The notes beneath the pieces were generated by a model. That model ran no database searches. It was not told the origin of the DNA and saw only the letters and a list, made by a program, of their open reading frames with translations. A stretch of DNA of 5,155 bases from Frankiaceae bacterium. Lineage in GTDB: Bacteria > Actinomycetota > Actinomycetes > Frankiales > Frankiaceae. Location of the stretch: assembly GCA_030840885.1 (NCBI GenBank), contig JAVEDQ010000079.1:1-5155 (forward strand), written 5' to 3'. Both the position numbers and the translations under genes were made by a program. Within the stretch, counting starts at the first letter, position 1, and each line of letters begins with the position of its first letter. Positions 1 to 5,155 of this stretch are shown piece by piece.

Positions 1-2
1 TG

Positions 3-311
3 GTCACCAAGAGCAACCTGATCCTCGGCATGGGCGAGACCCGCGCGGAGATCTCCGAGGCCATGACCGACCTGCACGAAGCCGGTTGCGACCTGCTGAC
101 CATCACGCAGTACCTGCGCCCGACCGTCCGCCACCACCCGGTGGACCGCTGGGTCAAGCCGCAGGAGTTCGCCGAACTCGGCGAGGAGGCCGAGGAGATC
201 GGCTTCGCCGGGGTGATGAGCGGGCCGCTGGTGCGTTCCTCGTACCGGGCCGGTCGGCTCTACCAGCAGGCCCTCGACCGCCGCGCGAGCAAGCCGGCCG
301 CCGCCGTCTGA
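3..311 (+). CDS. lipA: Lipoyl synthase, C-terminal part (5' end outside window)
   Basis: The visible 102 residues are the C-terminal third of lipoyl synthase, the cytoplasmic radical-SAM enzyme that inserts two sulfur atoms into protein-bound octanoyl chains to make lipoyl groups for 2-oxoacid dehydrogenases and the glycine cleavage system. Seen in the sequence: the segment [11 protein letters not shown], the motif TITQYLRPT followed by [13 protein letters not shown], and near the end VRSSYRAG. The RSSY motif (codons 234-245) is the LipA signature whose serine ligates the auxiliary iron-sulfur cluster in characterised family members. The N-terminal auxiliary cysteine motif and the radical-SAM CxxxCxxC motif must lie to the left of the window and cannot be checked. 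The frame is open from base 3 and ends in TGA. In other actinobacteria lipA lies near the DUF4191 and glnA genes found further right, which supports the call. Confidence 0.96.
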   Translation, partial: VTKSNLILGMGETRAEISEAMTDLHEAGCDLLTITQYLRPTVRHHPVDRWVKPQEFAELGEEAEEIGFAGVMSGPLVRSSYRAGRLYQQALDRRASKPAAAV

Positions 312-317
312 GCGGCG
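299..317 (+). terminator. Small GC hairpin over the lipA stop codon (weak terminator candidate)
   Basis: CGCCGC (299-304) and GCGGCG (312-317) form a perfect 6-bp stem with a 7-base loop that contains the lipA stop codon. No U-run follows. The 49-base gap to the convergent TerA-like gene contains nothing stronger. In high-GC actinobacteria terminators often lack a U-tract, so this could act at the tail-to-tail junction, but GC-rich DNA produces such stems by chance. Confidence 0.25.
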
Positions 318-360
318 ACCGGGCCTCCTTACCTACTGACACCCAGCTGCTGCGGGCGCG

Positions 361-1023
361 CTACTTGCGGCCGGACTGCCAGTCCATGCCCCACCCGTAG
401 GCGCGGTCCAACGCGTCCTGGGCACCGTTGATGTACTGCACCTCGCGGTGGATGGAGAAGTCGCCGCCACTGTTGTCGATCAACGCGATGGCGCAGCTGC
501 GGGCACCTTGCGTGGTGTCGTCGAGACGGACCTCGATCGGCTGGCCGCTCGCCGGGAACAGCGTGACGACGCCGTCGGCCTGGTCCCAGGCCGGCACGCC
601 CTCGTAGATGAACGCGAAGACGAGCACGCGGCGGATATCGCGGGCGTGGTCGAGGTTGATGAACAGGTTCTCGCCGCCCGTACTCGCACCGCTCCGGTCG
701 TCGGCGTCGAGCTGGATGAACGGCGGGCGGTCGAGGGCACCGAAGGCGTTGCCGAGCGCCTGCACGACGCCCTTGCGCCCATCGGCCAGCTCGTAGAGGC
801 AGCCGAGGTCCAGGTCGATCGCGCCGCTACCGCCACCGGTCAGGCGCTTGAGGAAGCCCCCACCGCCACTGCCCTTTGGCCGGGCGTTCCAGTTGAGGTT
901 CACGCGGAGCCGCCCACCGACCCCACCCTGCTTGGAGAGCGAGACCGAAGGGGCGGCCTTGGTGAGCGTCAGCTTGTTCAGCGAGACGCCCGGACCCTGC
1001 CCTGGCTGATTCTGCGACGTCAT
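361..1023 (-). CDS. TerD-domain stress protein, TerA-like
   Basis: A 220-residue protein of the TerD/TerA (CABP/TerX) family, whose members are linked to tellurite resistance and general stress responses; its biochemical activity is not established. Two VSLxK-type repeats near the N-terminus (VSLNK about 13-17, VSLSK about 27-31) precede the domain strand LRVNLNWNARP (39-49), equivalent to the usual VGLGWD. A Gly-rich insert (about 51-68) follows, then AIDLDLGCLYEL (68-79). The loop LDADDRSGASTGGEN (105-119) replaces the acidic GDNLTGEGEGDDE loop of TerD, and the C-terminus reads YGWGMDWQSGRK. The aspartates D70, D72, D106, D108 and D109 could still bind calcium. The ATG at 1023 is chosen because AGAAGGA lies 7 bases upstream; an in-frame extension to 1209 would run into terD and is Arg/Pro-rich, so it is rejected. 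It lies 104 bases downstream of terD on the same strand, probably in one operon. The family is clear; the TerA-like subtype is less certain. Confidence 0.9.
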   Translation of the reverse strand: MTSQNQPGQGPGVSLNKLTLTKAAPSVSLSKQGGVGGRLRVNLNWNARPKGSGGGGFLKRLTGGGSGAIDLDLGCLYELADGRKGVVQALGNAFGALDRPPFIQLDADDRSGASTGGENLFINLDHARDIRRVLVFAFIYEGVPAWDQADGVVTLFPASGQPIEVRLDDTTQGARSCAIALIDNSGGDFSIHREVQYINGAQDALDRAYGWGMDWQSGRK

Positions 1024-1030
1024 ATGCGGA

Positions 1031-1037
1031 TCCTTCT
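1031..1037 (-). promoter_or_regulatory. Ribosome binding site deciding the TerA-like start
   Basis: Read on the minus strand the bases are AGAAGGA, seven bases before the ATG at 1023. This match to the 16S rRNA 3' end fixes the start and excludes the longer in-frame reading that would begin inside terD. Confidence 0.75.
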
Positions 1038-1049
1038 GTCGAGGTGCTC

Positions 1050-1067
1050 GCTGTGGCTCAGCTGTGG
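1050..1067. repeat. GCTGTGG direct repeat, 11-base period
   Basis: GCTGTGG occurs at 1050-1056 and again at 1061-1067, so the two copies are one helical turn apart. They lie in the untranslated spacer between terD and the TerA-like gene. Two copies of a 7-mer could be chance; no known regulator is recognised. Confidence 0.4.
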
Positions 1068-1095
1068 TCTTCGTAGGACGAGCCGATCTTCCACG

Positions 1096-1115
1096 GAGTT
1101 CCGCAGAGTTCCGCG
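1096..1115. repeat. Tandem 10-base repeat between terD and the TerA-like gene
   Basis: GAGTTCCGCA (1096-1105) is followed immediately by GAGTTCCGCG (1106-1115), identical at nine of ten positions. Both copies lie just past the terD stop codon in the 104-base spacer. It could be a regulator site, part of an RNA structure with the flanking CCAC/GTGG bases, or a replication-slippage duplication. Confidence 0.6.
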
Positions 1116-1127
1116 GTGGCTGGACGC

Positions 1128-1706
1128 TCAGCCGACGTTGACCCCGAAGTCCACGGCGATGCCGCGGAGGCCGGAAGCGTAGCCCTGGCCGACGGCGCGG
1201 AACTTCCACTCGCCGTTGCGCCGGTACACCTCACCGAAGATCATGGCCGTCTCGCTGGAGGCGTCCTCGGAGAGGTCGTAGCGGGCCAGCTCGTTGTTGT
1301 CGGCCTGGTTGATGATGCGGATGAACGCGTTGCTGACCTGACCGAAGCTCTGGCCCCGCGTTTCGGCCTCGTAGATGGAGACCGGGAAGACGATGCGGTC
1401 GACCTCCGGCGGGACCATCGTGAGGTTGACGAGGATGGACTCGTCGTCGCCCTCGCCCTCACCGGTCAGGTTGTCGCCGGTGTGCTCGACGGAGCCGTCG
1501 GGACTGCGCAGGTTGTTGAAGAAGACGAAGTGGTTGTCCGAGAGGACGCGGCCGGACGAACCGAGCAGCAGCGCGCTCGCGTCGAGGTCGAAATCGGCAC
1601 CGGTCGTGGAGCGGGCGTCCCAGCCGAGACCCACCATGATGGCGGTGAGGTTGGGTGCGCTCTTGGACAGCGATACGTTTCCACCCTTGGTCAGGGCGAC
1701 GCCCAT
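1128..1706 (-). CDS. terD: Tellurium resistance/stress protein TerD, calcium-binding
   Basis: A 192-residue TerD-family protein, the usual full length for this family. It starts MGVALTKGGNVSLSK and continues into the hallmark VGLGWDARS (25-33). The calcium-site residues are visible: ADFDLDASALLL (37-48, with D38, D40, D42), DNHFVFFNN (57-65) and the acidic loop GDNLTGEGEGDDE (77-89). The C-terminal part YRRNGEWKFRAVGQGYASGL is typical. TerD proteins bind calcium and are tied to tellurite, oxidative or envelope stress in several bacteria, while the mechanism is unsettled. A soluble cytoplasmic location is expected because no signal peptide or membrane segment is present. The ATG at 1706 is preceded by a near-perfect AGAAGGAGG at 6-base spacing. 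It is the first gene of the minus-strand pair and is divergent from the DUF4191 gene. No terB, terC or terZ is visible, so this is not a complete plasmid-type ter operon. Confidence 0.96.
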   Translation of the reverse strand: MGVALTKGGNVSLSKSAPNLTAIMVGLGWDARSTTGADFDLDASALLLGSSGRVLSDNHFVFFNNLRSPDGSVEHTGDNLTGEGEGDDESILVNLTMVPPEVDRIVFPVSIYEAETRGQSFGQVSNAFIRIINQADNNELARYDLSEDASSETAMIFGEVYRRNGEWKFRAVGQGYASGLRGIAVDFGVNVG

Positions 1707-1712
1707 CTCCGG

Positions 1713-1721
1713 CCTCCTTCT
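1713..1721 (-). promoter_or_regulatory. Strong ribosome binding site of terD
   Basis: AGAAGGAGG on the minus strand, six bases before the ATG at 1706, is nearly fully complementary to the anti-Shine-Dalgarno sequence. It is the strongest such site in the window and implies efficient terD translation. Confidence 0.85.
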
Positions 1722-1777
1722 CGCCTGCGCGGACCTGCTCCGACGGCCGACGGCGGACGGCGCGCCGACCGCTTCGG

Positions 1778-1783
1778 ACACTA
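1778..1783 (-). promoter_or_regulatory. Possible terD -10 element
   Basis: TAGTGT on the minus strand fits TANNNT and lies about 70 bases upstream of the terD start codon. The expected -35 position, about 17 bases upstream, reads GGAAGT, a poor match to TTGACA. A GGAAC element nearby might hint at an ECF sigma factor, but no matching -10 for such a factor is seen. The rest of the 1707-1908 divergent region is GC-rich without a clear operator. Confidence 0.3.
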
Positions 1784-1896
1784 CGCGCGAGACCTGTTCC
1801 ACTTCCGACCAAACCGCGCGGGGACCTGCCCGCGCTGCCCGAGCACCGCCGGGGCCGGTTCGCCCGGTCGGCGTCCCGATGGGGTGCGCCCGCGGA

Positions 1897-1902
1897 TATT
1901 CT
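1897..1902 (+). promoter_or_regulatory. -10 element placing transcription start at the DUF4191 ATG
   Basis: TATTCT fits TANNNT and ends six bases before the A of the ATG at 1909. Initiation at the usual distance would begin the mRNA at, or within a base of, the start codon. No Shine-Dalgarno sequence is present (the bases before the ATG are TCGGGC), which agrees with a leaderless message. No recognisable -35 was found. Confidence 0.5.
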
Positions 1903-1908
1903 TCGGGC

Positions 1909-2757
1909 ATGGCGCTGAGACGTAAGACTCCAGCGGCGCCGCCAGCCACCGGCCGGGGGAACGCCGCAGGTCCGCGCGGAGGGAAGGTGACCCCGTCCGG
2001 GGCGAAGCCTGCCCCCGCCACTGGTCGAGGCGCCCGCGCCGGGGCTTCCGGCGCCGGCAAGGGCGGCGGCAAGGGCAGCGACGCGAAGGCTCCGAAGACG
2101 CCGCGCATGCAGCGCTTCAAGCAGATCATCGCCGTGTTCAACATGACGCGGCAGCGCGACCCGAAGATGCTGCCGTGGCTGCTGCTCGCGGTCCTGGCCC
2201 CGCTCGTGGTGGGCATCCTGCTCGGCGTCCTGCTGGGCAGCATCTTCCTGTTCGCCGTCCTCGGGCTCAGCGTCGGTCTGTTCCTGGGCCTGAACGTCTT
2301 CAGCCGTCGGGTGCAGAAGACGGCGTATGCCGAGATCGAGGGCAAGCCGGGCGCGGCGGCCGGGGTCATCGACCGGATGCGCGGTGACTGGCGGCTGACG
2401 GCCCCGGTTCAGGTGAACCGCAACCAGGACCTGGTCTCCCGCGTCGTCTGCCGAGCCGGCGTCGTGCTCATCGCCGAGGGACGTGGCCGTGGGCCGCGGG
2501 ATCTGCTCGGGGCCGAGGTCCGCCGGGTCAAGAAGGTCATCGGCGACGCGCCGTTGCACGACATCATCATCGGCAACGGGCCCGGCGAGGTGCCGCTGCC
2601 CAAGCTGCAGAACACCCTGATGCGCAAGCCGCGGGCGCTGAAGAAGGACCAGGTCAACGCGCTCGACCGTCGACTGAAGGCGCTCGGCGGCGCGGCGATG
2701 CCACTGCCGAAGGGTCCGATGCCGAAGAGCGTCCCGCGCGGCGGGAAGATGCGCTGA
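1909..2757 (+). CDS. DUF4191 family membrane protein
   Basis: A 282-residue conserved actinobacterial membrane protein of unknown function (DUF4191; related to Rv2219 next to glnA1 in M. tuberculosis). Residues 1-66 are a low-complexity, Ala/Gly/Pro/Lys-rich, probably disordered basic tail, longer than I recall for the mycobacterial protein. MQRFKQIIAVFNMTRQRDPKMLPW (67-90) leads into two hydrophobic segments (about 88-109 and 111-131) joined by a very short turn, a hairpin in the membrane. The conserved soluble part follows: QKTAYAEIEGKPGAAAG (136-152), MRGDWRL (157-163), a VCRAGVVLIAEG strand (180-191), and IGDAPLHDIIIGNGPGEVPL (211-230). The C-terminus is basic and proline-rich. The ATG at 1909 is chosen from its -10 spacing; an in-frame ATG at 1879 lacks support, and one at 2107 would remove the tail. 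It converges on the RDD gene. No enzymatic motif is recognised. Confidence 0.93.
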   Translation: MALRRKTPAAPPATGRGNAAGPRGGKVTPSGAKPAPATGRGARAGASGAGKGGGKGSDAKAPKTPRMQRFKQIIAVFNMTRQRDPKMLPWLLLAVLAPLVVGILLGVLLGSIFLFAVLGLSVGLFLGLNVFSRRVQKTAYAEIEGKPGAAAGVIDRMRGDWRLTAPVQVNRNQDLVSRVVCRAGVVLIAEGRGRGPRDLLGAEVRRVKKVIGDAPLHDIIIGNGPGEVPLPKLQNTLMRKPRALKKDQVNALDRRLKALGGAAMPLPKGPMPKSVPRGGKMR

Positions 2758-2785
2758 CCTGACGGCTGCTGCACTGACCTCAGCG
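2752..2785. terminator. Inverted repeat joining the two convergent stop codons
   Basis: CGCTGA (2752-2757) is the end of the DUF4191 gene, and TCAGCG (2780-2785) is its exact complement at the end of the RDD gene. The two could form a 6-bp stem around a 22-base loop and serve both strands. The stem is short, the loop is long and no U-tract is present. The symmetry also arises simply because both genes end in an Arg-type codon plus TGA. Confidence 0.25.
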
Positions 2786-3427
2786 GCGCTTGCGCTTCTT
2801 CGACGTGGGACGGGCCCCTCCGCCGGGACGACCCGCCGGACGGGCGGATGACGGGCTCCGGGCCGGGCGTCCGGCGGGCGTGCCATTCGACTGCGCACCG
2901 GGAACGGGGCCGACCGACGGCGTCGCCGGTGACGTCGGCGTCGGGGGCGTCGACGCACTCCGACCGACCCGAAGCGTCAGCGCGCCGGATGCCTTGTCGT
3001 GCAGGCCGCGTCCGTCGCGATCCCAGACCACGGCCGGAACCAGGAACCCGAGCAGCAGAGTGCGGGCCAGCACCCAGTACCAGCGCAGCCGCCCACCGGC
3101 CAGGGAGACGACCCGGATGCCGAGCAGCTGCTTGCCGATGGTGGCGCCGACGAGGCTGACGAGGATCCACTCCTGCAGCAGGAAGGCGGCGTACACCGCG
3201 TACCCGCGCTCCCCCGGCCCGTAGGTCACGCCGAACAGGTACGGCAGGCCGGCGAGCAGGTTGGCCACGACGCCGTCGACGACGAACGCGAGCAGCCGCG
3301 CCCCGGGCGACGCGAGCGAGCCCGGACCTTCGGCCGGCAGACCCAGCTGACCGCCGCGGGGTTCGGACCGGTTGAACGCCGGCCCCTCGAGCCACGATCC
3401 CGCCGAGTGCCGCATGTCCCGAGCCAC
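2780..3427 (-). CDS. RDD family membrane protein
   Basis: A 215-residue integral membrane protein of the RDD family, named for a conserved Arg and two Asp. Numbered from the GTG at 3427, R44 and D51 lie in ARLLAFVVDGVV and the last Asp is D144 in GLHDKASG. Three hydrophobic segments fit the family (about 45-67, 76-102, 117-135), with the typical IGKQLLGIRVV between the second and third. N-terminal SWLEGP and LGLPAEGPGS resemble the actinobacterial relatives found beside glnA. Residues beyond about 155 form a Pro/Ala/Ser/Arg-rich tail ending KKRKRR, probably cytoplasmic and disordered. Some RDD proteins have been linked to ion transport, but nothing here shows a substrate. Two starts compete: GTG at 3427, seven bases after a -10-like TAGCCT (leaderless), and ATG at 3415, with a loosely spaced GGAAGG and a better length fit to relatives. 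The gene is divergent from glnA and convergent with DUF4191. Confidence 0.92.
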   Translation of the reverse strand: MARDMRHSAGSWLEGPAFNRSEPRGGQLGLPAEGPGSLASPGARLLAFVVDGVVANLLAGLPYLFGVTYGPGERGYAVYAAFLLQEWILVSLVGATIGKQLLGIRVVSLAGGRLRWYWVLARTLLLGFLVPAVVWDRDGRGLHDKASGALTLRVGRSASTPPTPTSPATPSVGPVPGAQSNGTPAGRPARSPSSARPAGRPGGGARPTSKKRKRR

Positions 3428-3434
3428 CCTTCCA

Positions 3435-3440
3435 AGGCTA
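3435..3440 (-). promoter_or_regulatory. Possible -10 element of the RDD gene
   Basis: TAGCCT on the minus strand fits TANNNT and ends seven bases before the GTG at 3427, so the transcript could begin at the GTG. If so, the GGAAGG just before the GTG is outside the mRNA. The alternative is translation from the ATG at 3415. No clear -35 is visible. Confidence 0.4.
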
Positions 3441-3523
3441 CGGCGGGGGCTGAAGGCGCACGAGCGCGCCGCCCGTTGGCACGATCGACGCTGCTCACAC
3501 CGTCGCGGAGGGGGCGTTGCGAG

Positions 3524-3539
3524 GTTTCGGACATGTGAA
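3524..3539 (-). promoter_or_regulatory. Possible second GlnR-type box, inverted
   Basis: On the minus strand the bases read TTCAC, six bases, GAAAC. This matches the GTnAC-n6-GAAAC pattern at every fixed position except the first G. It lies 12 bases to the left of the main array and points toward the RDD gene. It may add GlnR binding or act on the divergent promoter, or it may be chance. Confidence 0.35.
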
Positions 3540-3551
3540 TGACCGCGCCAC

Positions 3552-3589
3552 GTAACGGGTGCGAAACAACCCGGAGACGCCCTCGGAAC
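3552..3589 (+). promoter_or_regulatory. GlnR operator array upstream of glnA
   Basis: GTAAC (3552-3556), six bases, GAAAC (3563-3567) is a perfect match to the actinobacterial GlnR box GTnAC-n6-GAAAC. In the same 11-base phase follow GAGAC (3574-3578) and GGAAC (3585-3589), each off by one base, so the site reads as two adjacent boxes. GlnR is the OmpR-type nitrogen regulator that controls glnA, amtB and other nitrogen genes in Streptomyces and relatives. Placed before a glnA promoter, the array predicts nitrogen-responsive control. Weaker in-phase G-starting pentamers (3530, 3541) extend leftward. Confidence 0.82.
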
Positions 3590-3599
3590 CCTTCTCCGT

Positions 3600-3605
3600 T
3601 AGCTT
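3600..3605 (+). promoter_or_regulatory. Likely -10 element of glnA
   Basis: TAGCTT fits TANNNT. Transcription would start near 3612, giving a leader of roughly 58 bases. The predicted -35 region overlaps the last GlnR half-sites and is not TTGACA-like, as would suit an activator-dependent promoter. The assignment rests on pattern and position only. Confidence 0.45.
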
Positions 3606-3660
3606 CATGCCCTAAGAGGTCCGCTTCCGGCCTCGGACCCAACAGCTCAGGACGAGCGTC

Positions 3661-3665
3661 GGAGG
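3661..3665 (+). promoter_or_regulatory. Ribosome binding site of glnA
   Basis: GGAGG, four bases before the ATG at 3670, sets the start. The spacing is a little short but usable, and the resulting N-terminus [21 protein letters not shown] matches the family start. Confidence 0.75.
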
Positions 3666-3669
3666 ATGA

Positions 3670-5094
3670 ATGTTCAAGAGCACTGACGAGGTACTCGCGT
3701 ACCTCAAGGACAACGACGTCAAGTTCGTCGACGTCCGGTTCTGCGACCTGCCCGGTGTAATGCAGCACTTCAACGTGCCCGCAGCATCCCTGGACGAGAG
3801 CTTCTTCACCGACGGGCAGATGTTCGACGGTTCCTCGATCCGCGGCTTCCAGACGATCAACGAGTCTGACATGAAGCTCATCCCGGACCCGACGACCGCC
3901 TACATCGACCCGTTCCGTGACGCGCTCACGCTGAACATCAACATGGAGATCGTCGACCCGTTCACCGGGGAGCCCTACAGCCGCGACCCGCGGCAGGTGG
4001 CGAACAAGGCCGAGGCGTACCTCAAGTCGACCGGCATCGCCGACACCGCGTTCTTCGCGCCGGAGGCGGAGTTCTACATCTTCGACGACGTCCGCTTCAG
4101 CACGTCGCAGAACGAGGGCTACTACCACATCGACTCCATCGAGGCGGCCTGGAACACCGGCCGCAAGGAGGAGGGCGGCAACCTCGGGTACAAGACCCCC
4201 TACAAGGGCGGCTACTTCCCGGTCCCGCCGACCGACCACTACTCCGACCTGCGCGACCAGATGAGCGCCGCCCTCGAGGCCCAGGGCCTCGGCGTGGAGC
4301 GCGCCCACCACGAGGTCGGCACCGCCGGTCAGACCGAAATCAACTACAAGTTCGACACCCTGCGGCTCTCCGCCGACAAGTTGATGTTGTTCAAGTACAT
4401 CATCAAGAACGTCGCCTGGAAGAACGGCAAGACCGTCACCTTCATGCCGAAGCCCCTGTTCGGCGACAACGGCTCGGGGATGCACTGCCACCAGTCGCTC
4501 ATGAAGGACGGTCAGCCGCTCTTCTACGACGAGCTCGGCTACGGCGGCTTGTCCGACATGGCCCGCTGGTACGTGGGCGGGCTGCTGCACCACGCACCGA
4601 GCCTGCTGGCGTTCACCAACCCGACGGTCAACTCCTACCACCGGCTCGTCGCCGGCTACGAGGCCCCGGTCAACCTGGTCTACTCGGCGCGTAACCGCTC
4701 GGCCTGCATCCGCATCCCGATCACCGGTGACAACCCGAAGGCCAAGCGGATCGAGTTCCGCGTACCGGACCCGTCCTGCAACCCGTACCTGGCCTTCTCG
4801 GCGATGCTGATGGCCGGCCTGGACGGCATCCAGAACAAGATCGAGCCGCCGGACCCGATCGACAAGGACCTCTACGAGCTGCCGCCGGACGAGGCCGCCA
4901 GCATCGCGCAGGTCCCGGGCACGCTCGCGGCCACCCTCGACAGGCTCGAGCAGGACCACGAGTACCTGCTGAAGGGTGACGTGTTCACCCCGGACCTGAT
5001 CGAGATGTGGATCAGCTACAAGCGCGAGAACGAGATCGACCCGATCCGCCTTCGGCCCCACCCGCACGAGTTCGAGCTGTACTACGACATCTGA
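3670..5094 (+). CDS. glnA: Glutamine synthetase type I
   Basis: A complete 474-residue class I (GSI-beta type) glutamine synthetase. It makes glutamine from glutamate, ammonia and ATP in the cytoplasm, acting as a dodecamer, and is the main ammonia-assimilation enzyme. Visible family features: beta-grasp N-terminal domain with FDGSSIRGF (52-60); PEAEFYIFD (131-139, metal ligands E132 and E134); [16 protein letters not shown] (213-228, E215 and E223); [10 protein letters not shown] (267-276, H272); [15 protein letters not shown] (321-335, R325 and E331); [12 protein letters not shown] (339-350); and [14 protein letters not shown] (361-374, E362). The tyrosine in [11 protein letters not shown] (Y402) corresponds to E. 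coli Tyr397, the adenylylation site, so activity control by GlnE is expected. A Cys in [10 protein letters not shown] stands where Ser is common. GlnR boxes lie upstream. All catalytic residues I can check are present, and no frameshift is seen. Confidence 0.98.
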   Translation: MFKSTDEVLAYLKDNDVKFVDVRFCDLPGVMQHFNVPAASLDESFFTDGQMFDGSSIRGFQTINESDMKLIPDPTTAYIDPFRDALTLNINMEIVDPFTGEPYSRDPRQVANKAEAYLKSTGIADTAFFAPEAEFYIFDDVRFSTSQNEGYYHIDSIEAAWNTGRKEEGGNLGYKTPYKGGYFPVPPTDHYSDLRDQMSAALEAQGLGVERAHHEVGTAGQTEINYKFDTLRLSADKLMLFKYIIKNVAWKNGKTVTFMPKPLFGDNGSGMHCHQSLMKDGQPLFYDELGYGGLSDMARWYVGGLLHHAPSLLAFTNPTVNSYHRLVAGYEAPVNLVYSARNRSACIRIPITGDNPKAKRIEFRVPDPSCNPYLAFSAMLMAGLDGIQNKIEPPDPIDKDLYELPPDEAASIAQVPGTLAATLDRLEQDHEYLLKGDVFTPDLIEMWISYKRENEIDPIRLRPHPHEFELYYDI

Positions 5095-5109
5095 TTCCGG
5101 CGCTTTCCG

Positions 5110-5127
5110 CTGACCGGTACGGGTCAG
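5110..5127 (+). terminator. Hairpin downstream of glnA
   Basis: CTGACC (5110-5115) and GGTCAG (5122-5127) form a perfect 6-bp stem with a 6-base loop, 16 bases after the glnA stop codon. No U-run follows, which is common for terminators in high-GC actinobacteria. The 61 bases after glnA contain no start of another gene that I can support. Confidence 0.45.
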
Positions 5128-5155
5128 GACACGGCCGGTGACCTGGGCAAACGTC

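Noticed and set aside
1024..1209. N-terminal extension of the TerA-like protein to 1209
   Set aside because: The extra 62 residues are Arg/Pro-rich, overlap the end of terD, and a good ribosome binding site stands before the ATG at 1023.
361..1706. A complete plasmid-type tellurite resistance operon
   Set aside because: Only a terD and a TerA-like gene are present. No terB, terC, terE or terZ lies in the window, and there is no mobile-element gene or terminal repeat around the pair.
1879..1908. Earlier ATG at 1879 for the DUF4191 gene
   Set aside because: It has no Shine-Dalgarno sequence and would place the TATTCT element inside the coding region. The ATG at 1909 has the better promoter spacing.
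1116..1925. A 269-codon plus-strand frame opposite terD
   Set aside because: It is antisense to a canonical TerD gene, and its composition is typical of a shadow frame.
2754..2780. CTGACCT direct repeat (2754-2760 and 2774-2780) between the convergent genes
   Set aside because: A two-copy 7-mer in a very short junction where both stop codons contribute bases; no attachment-site or insertion context supports it.
1459..2958. A 499-codon minus-strand frame across the DUF4191 gene and into terD and RDD
   Set aside because: It overlaps three well-supported genes, is extremely Arg/Ala/Pro-rich, and has no recognisable domain or ribosome binding site.
3226..5067. A 613-codon open frame on the minus strand opposite glnA
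   Set aside because: It lies antisense to a fully conserved glnA and its translation is Val/Arg/Leu/Asp-rich with no family motif. Long open antisense frames are expected where codons end almost always in G or C.

Overview
This is a high-GC actinobacterial chromosome segment. The codons end strongly in G or C, the promoters look actinobacterial, and a perfect GlnR-type operator precedes the glutamine synthetase gene. The gene set (end of lipA, a DUF4191 membrane protein, an RDD membrane protein, then glnA) matches a chromosomal neighbourhood known from other actinobacteria; in Mycobacterium tuberculosis it is lipB-lipA-Rv2219-Rv2219A-glnA1. The sequence does not settle the genus. A filamentous or soil actinomycete is plausible, but that is inference.

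Layout, left to right. The C-terminal third of lipoyl synthase (lipA, + strand) ends at 311. Two tellurium-resistance/stress-type genes follow on the minus strand: a TerA-like/TerD-domain gene (361-1023) and, upstream of it, a canonical terD (1128-1706). They face lipA tail to tail and probably form one unit read from terD. A roughly 200-base divergent promoter region (1707-1908) separates terD from a DUF4191 membrane protein (+, 1909-2757). That gene converges, with a 22-base gap, on an RDD-family membrane protein (-, 2780-3427). A second divergent control region (3428-3669) leads to glnA (+, 3670-5094), a complete, adenylylation-type glutamine synthetase I. A hairpin that could end glnA transcription lies at 5110-5127.

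The window mixes core metabolism (lipoate synthesis, glutamine synthesis), two conserved actinobacterial membrane proteins of unproven role, and a calcium-binding Ter stress module placed between lipA and the DUF4191 gene. The best regulatory signal is upstream of glnA: half-sites at 3552, 3563, 3574 and 3585 spaced exactly 11 bases apart, as expected for tandem GlnR boxes. The DUF4191 and RDD genes both have a TANNNT hexamer six or seven bases before the first codon, which suggests leaderless transcripts. I see no CRISPR array, insertion sequence, tRNA or rRNA, and no clearly new multi-gene system. The least ordinary parts are the Ter pair's position, the short tandem repeats between its two genes, and the altered metal-site loop of the second Ter protein.
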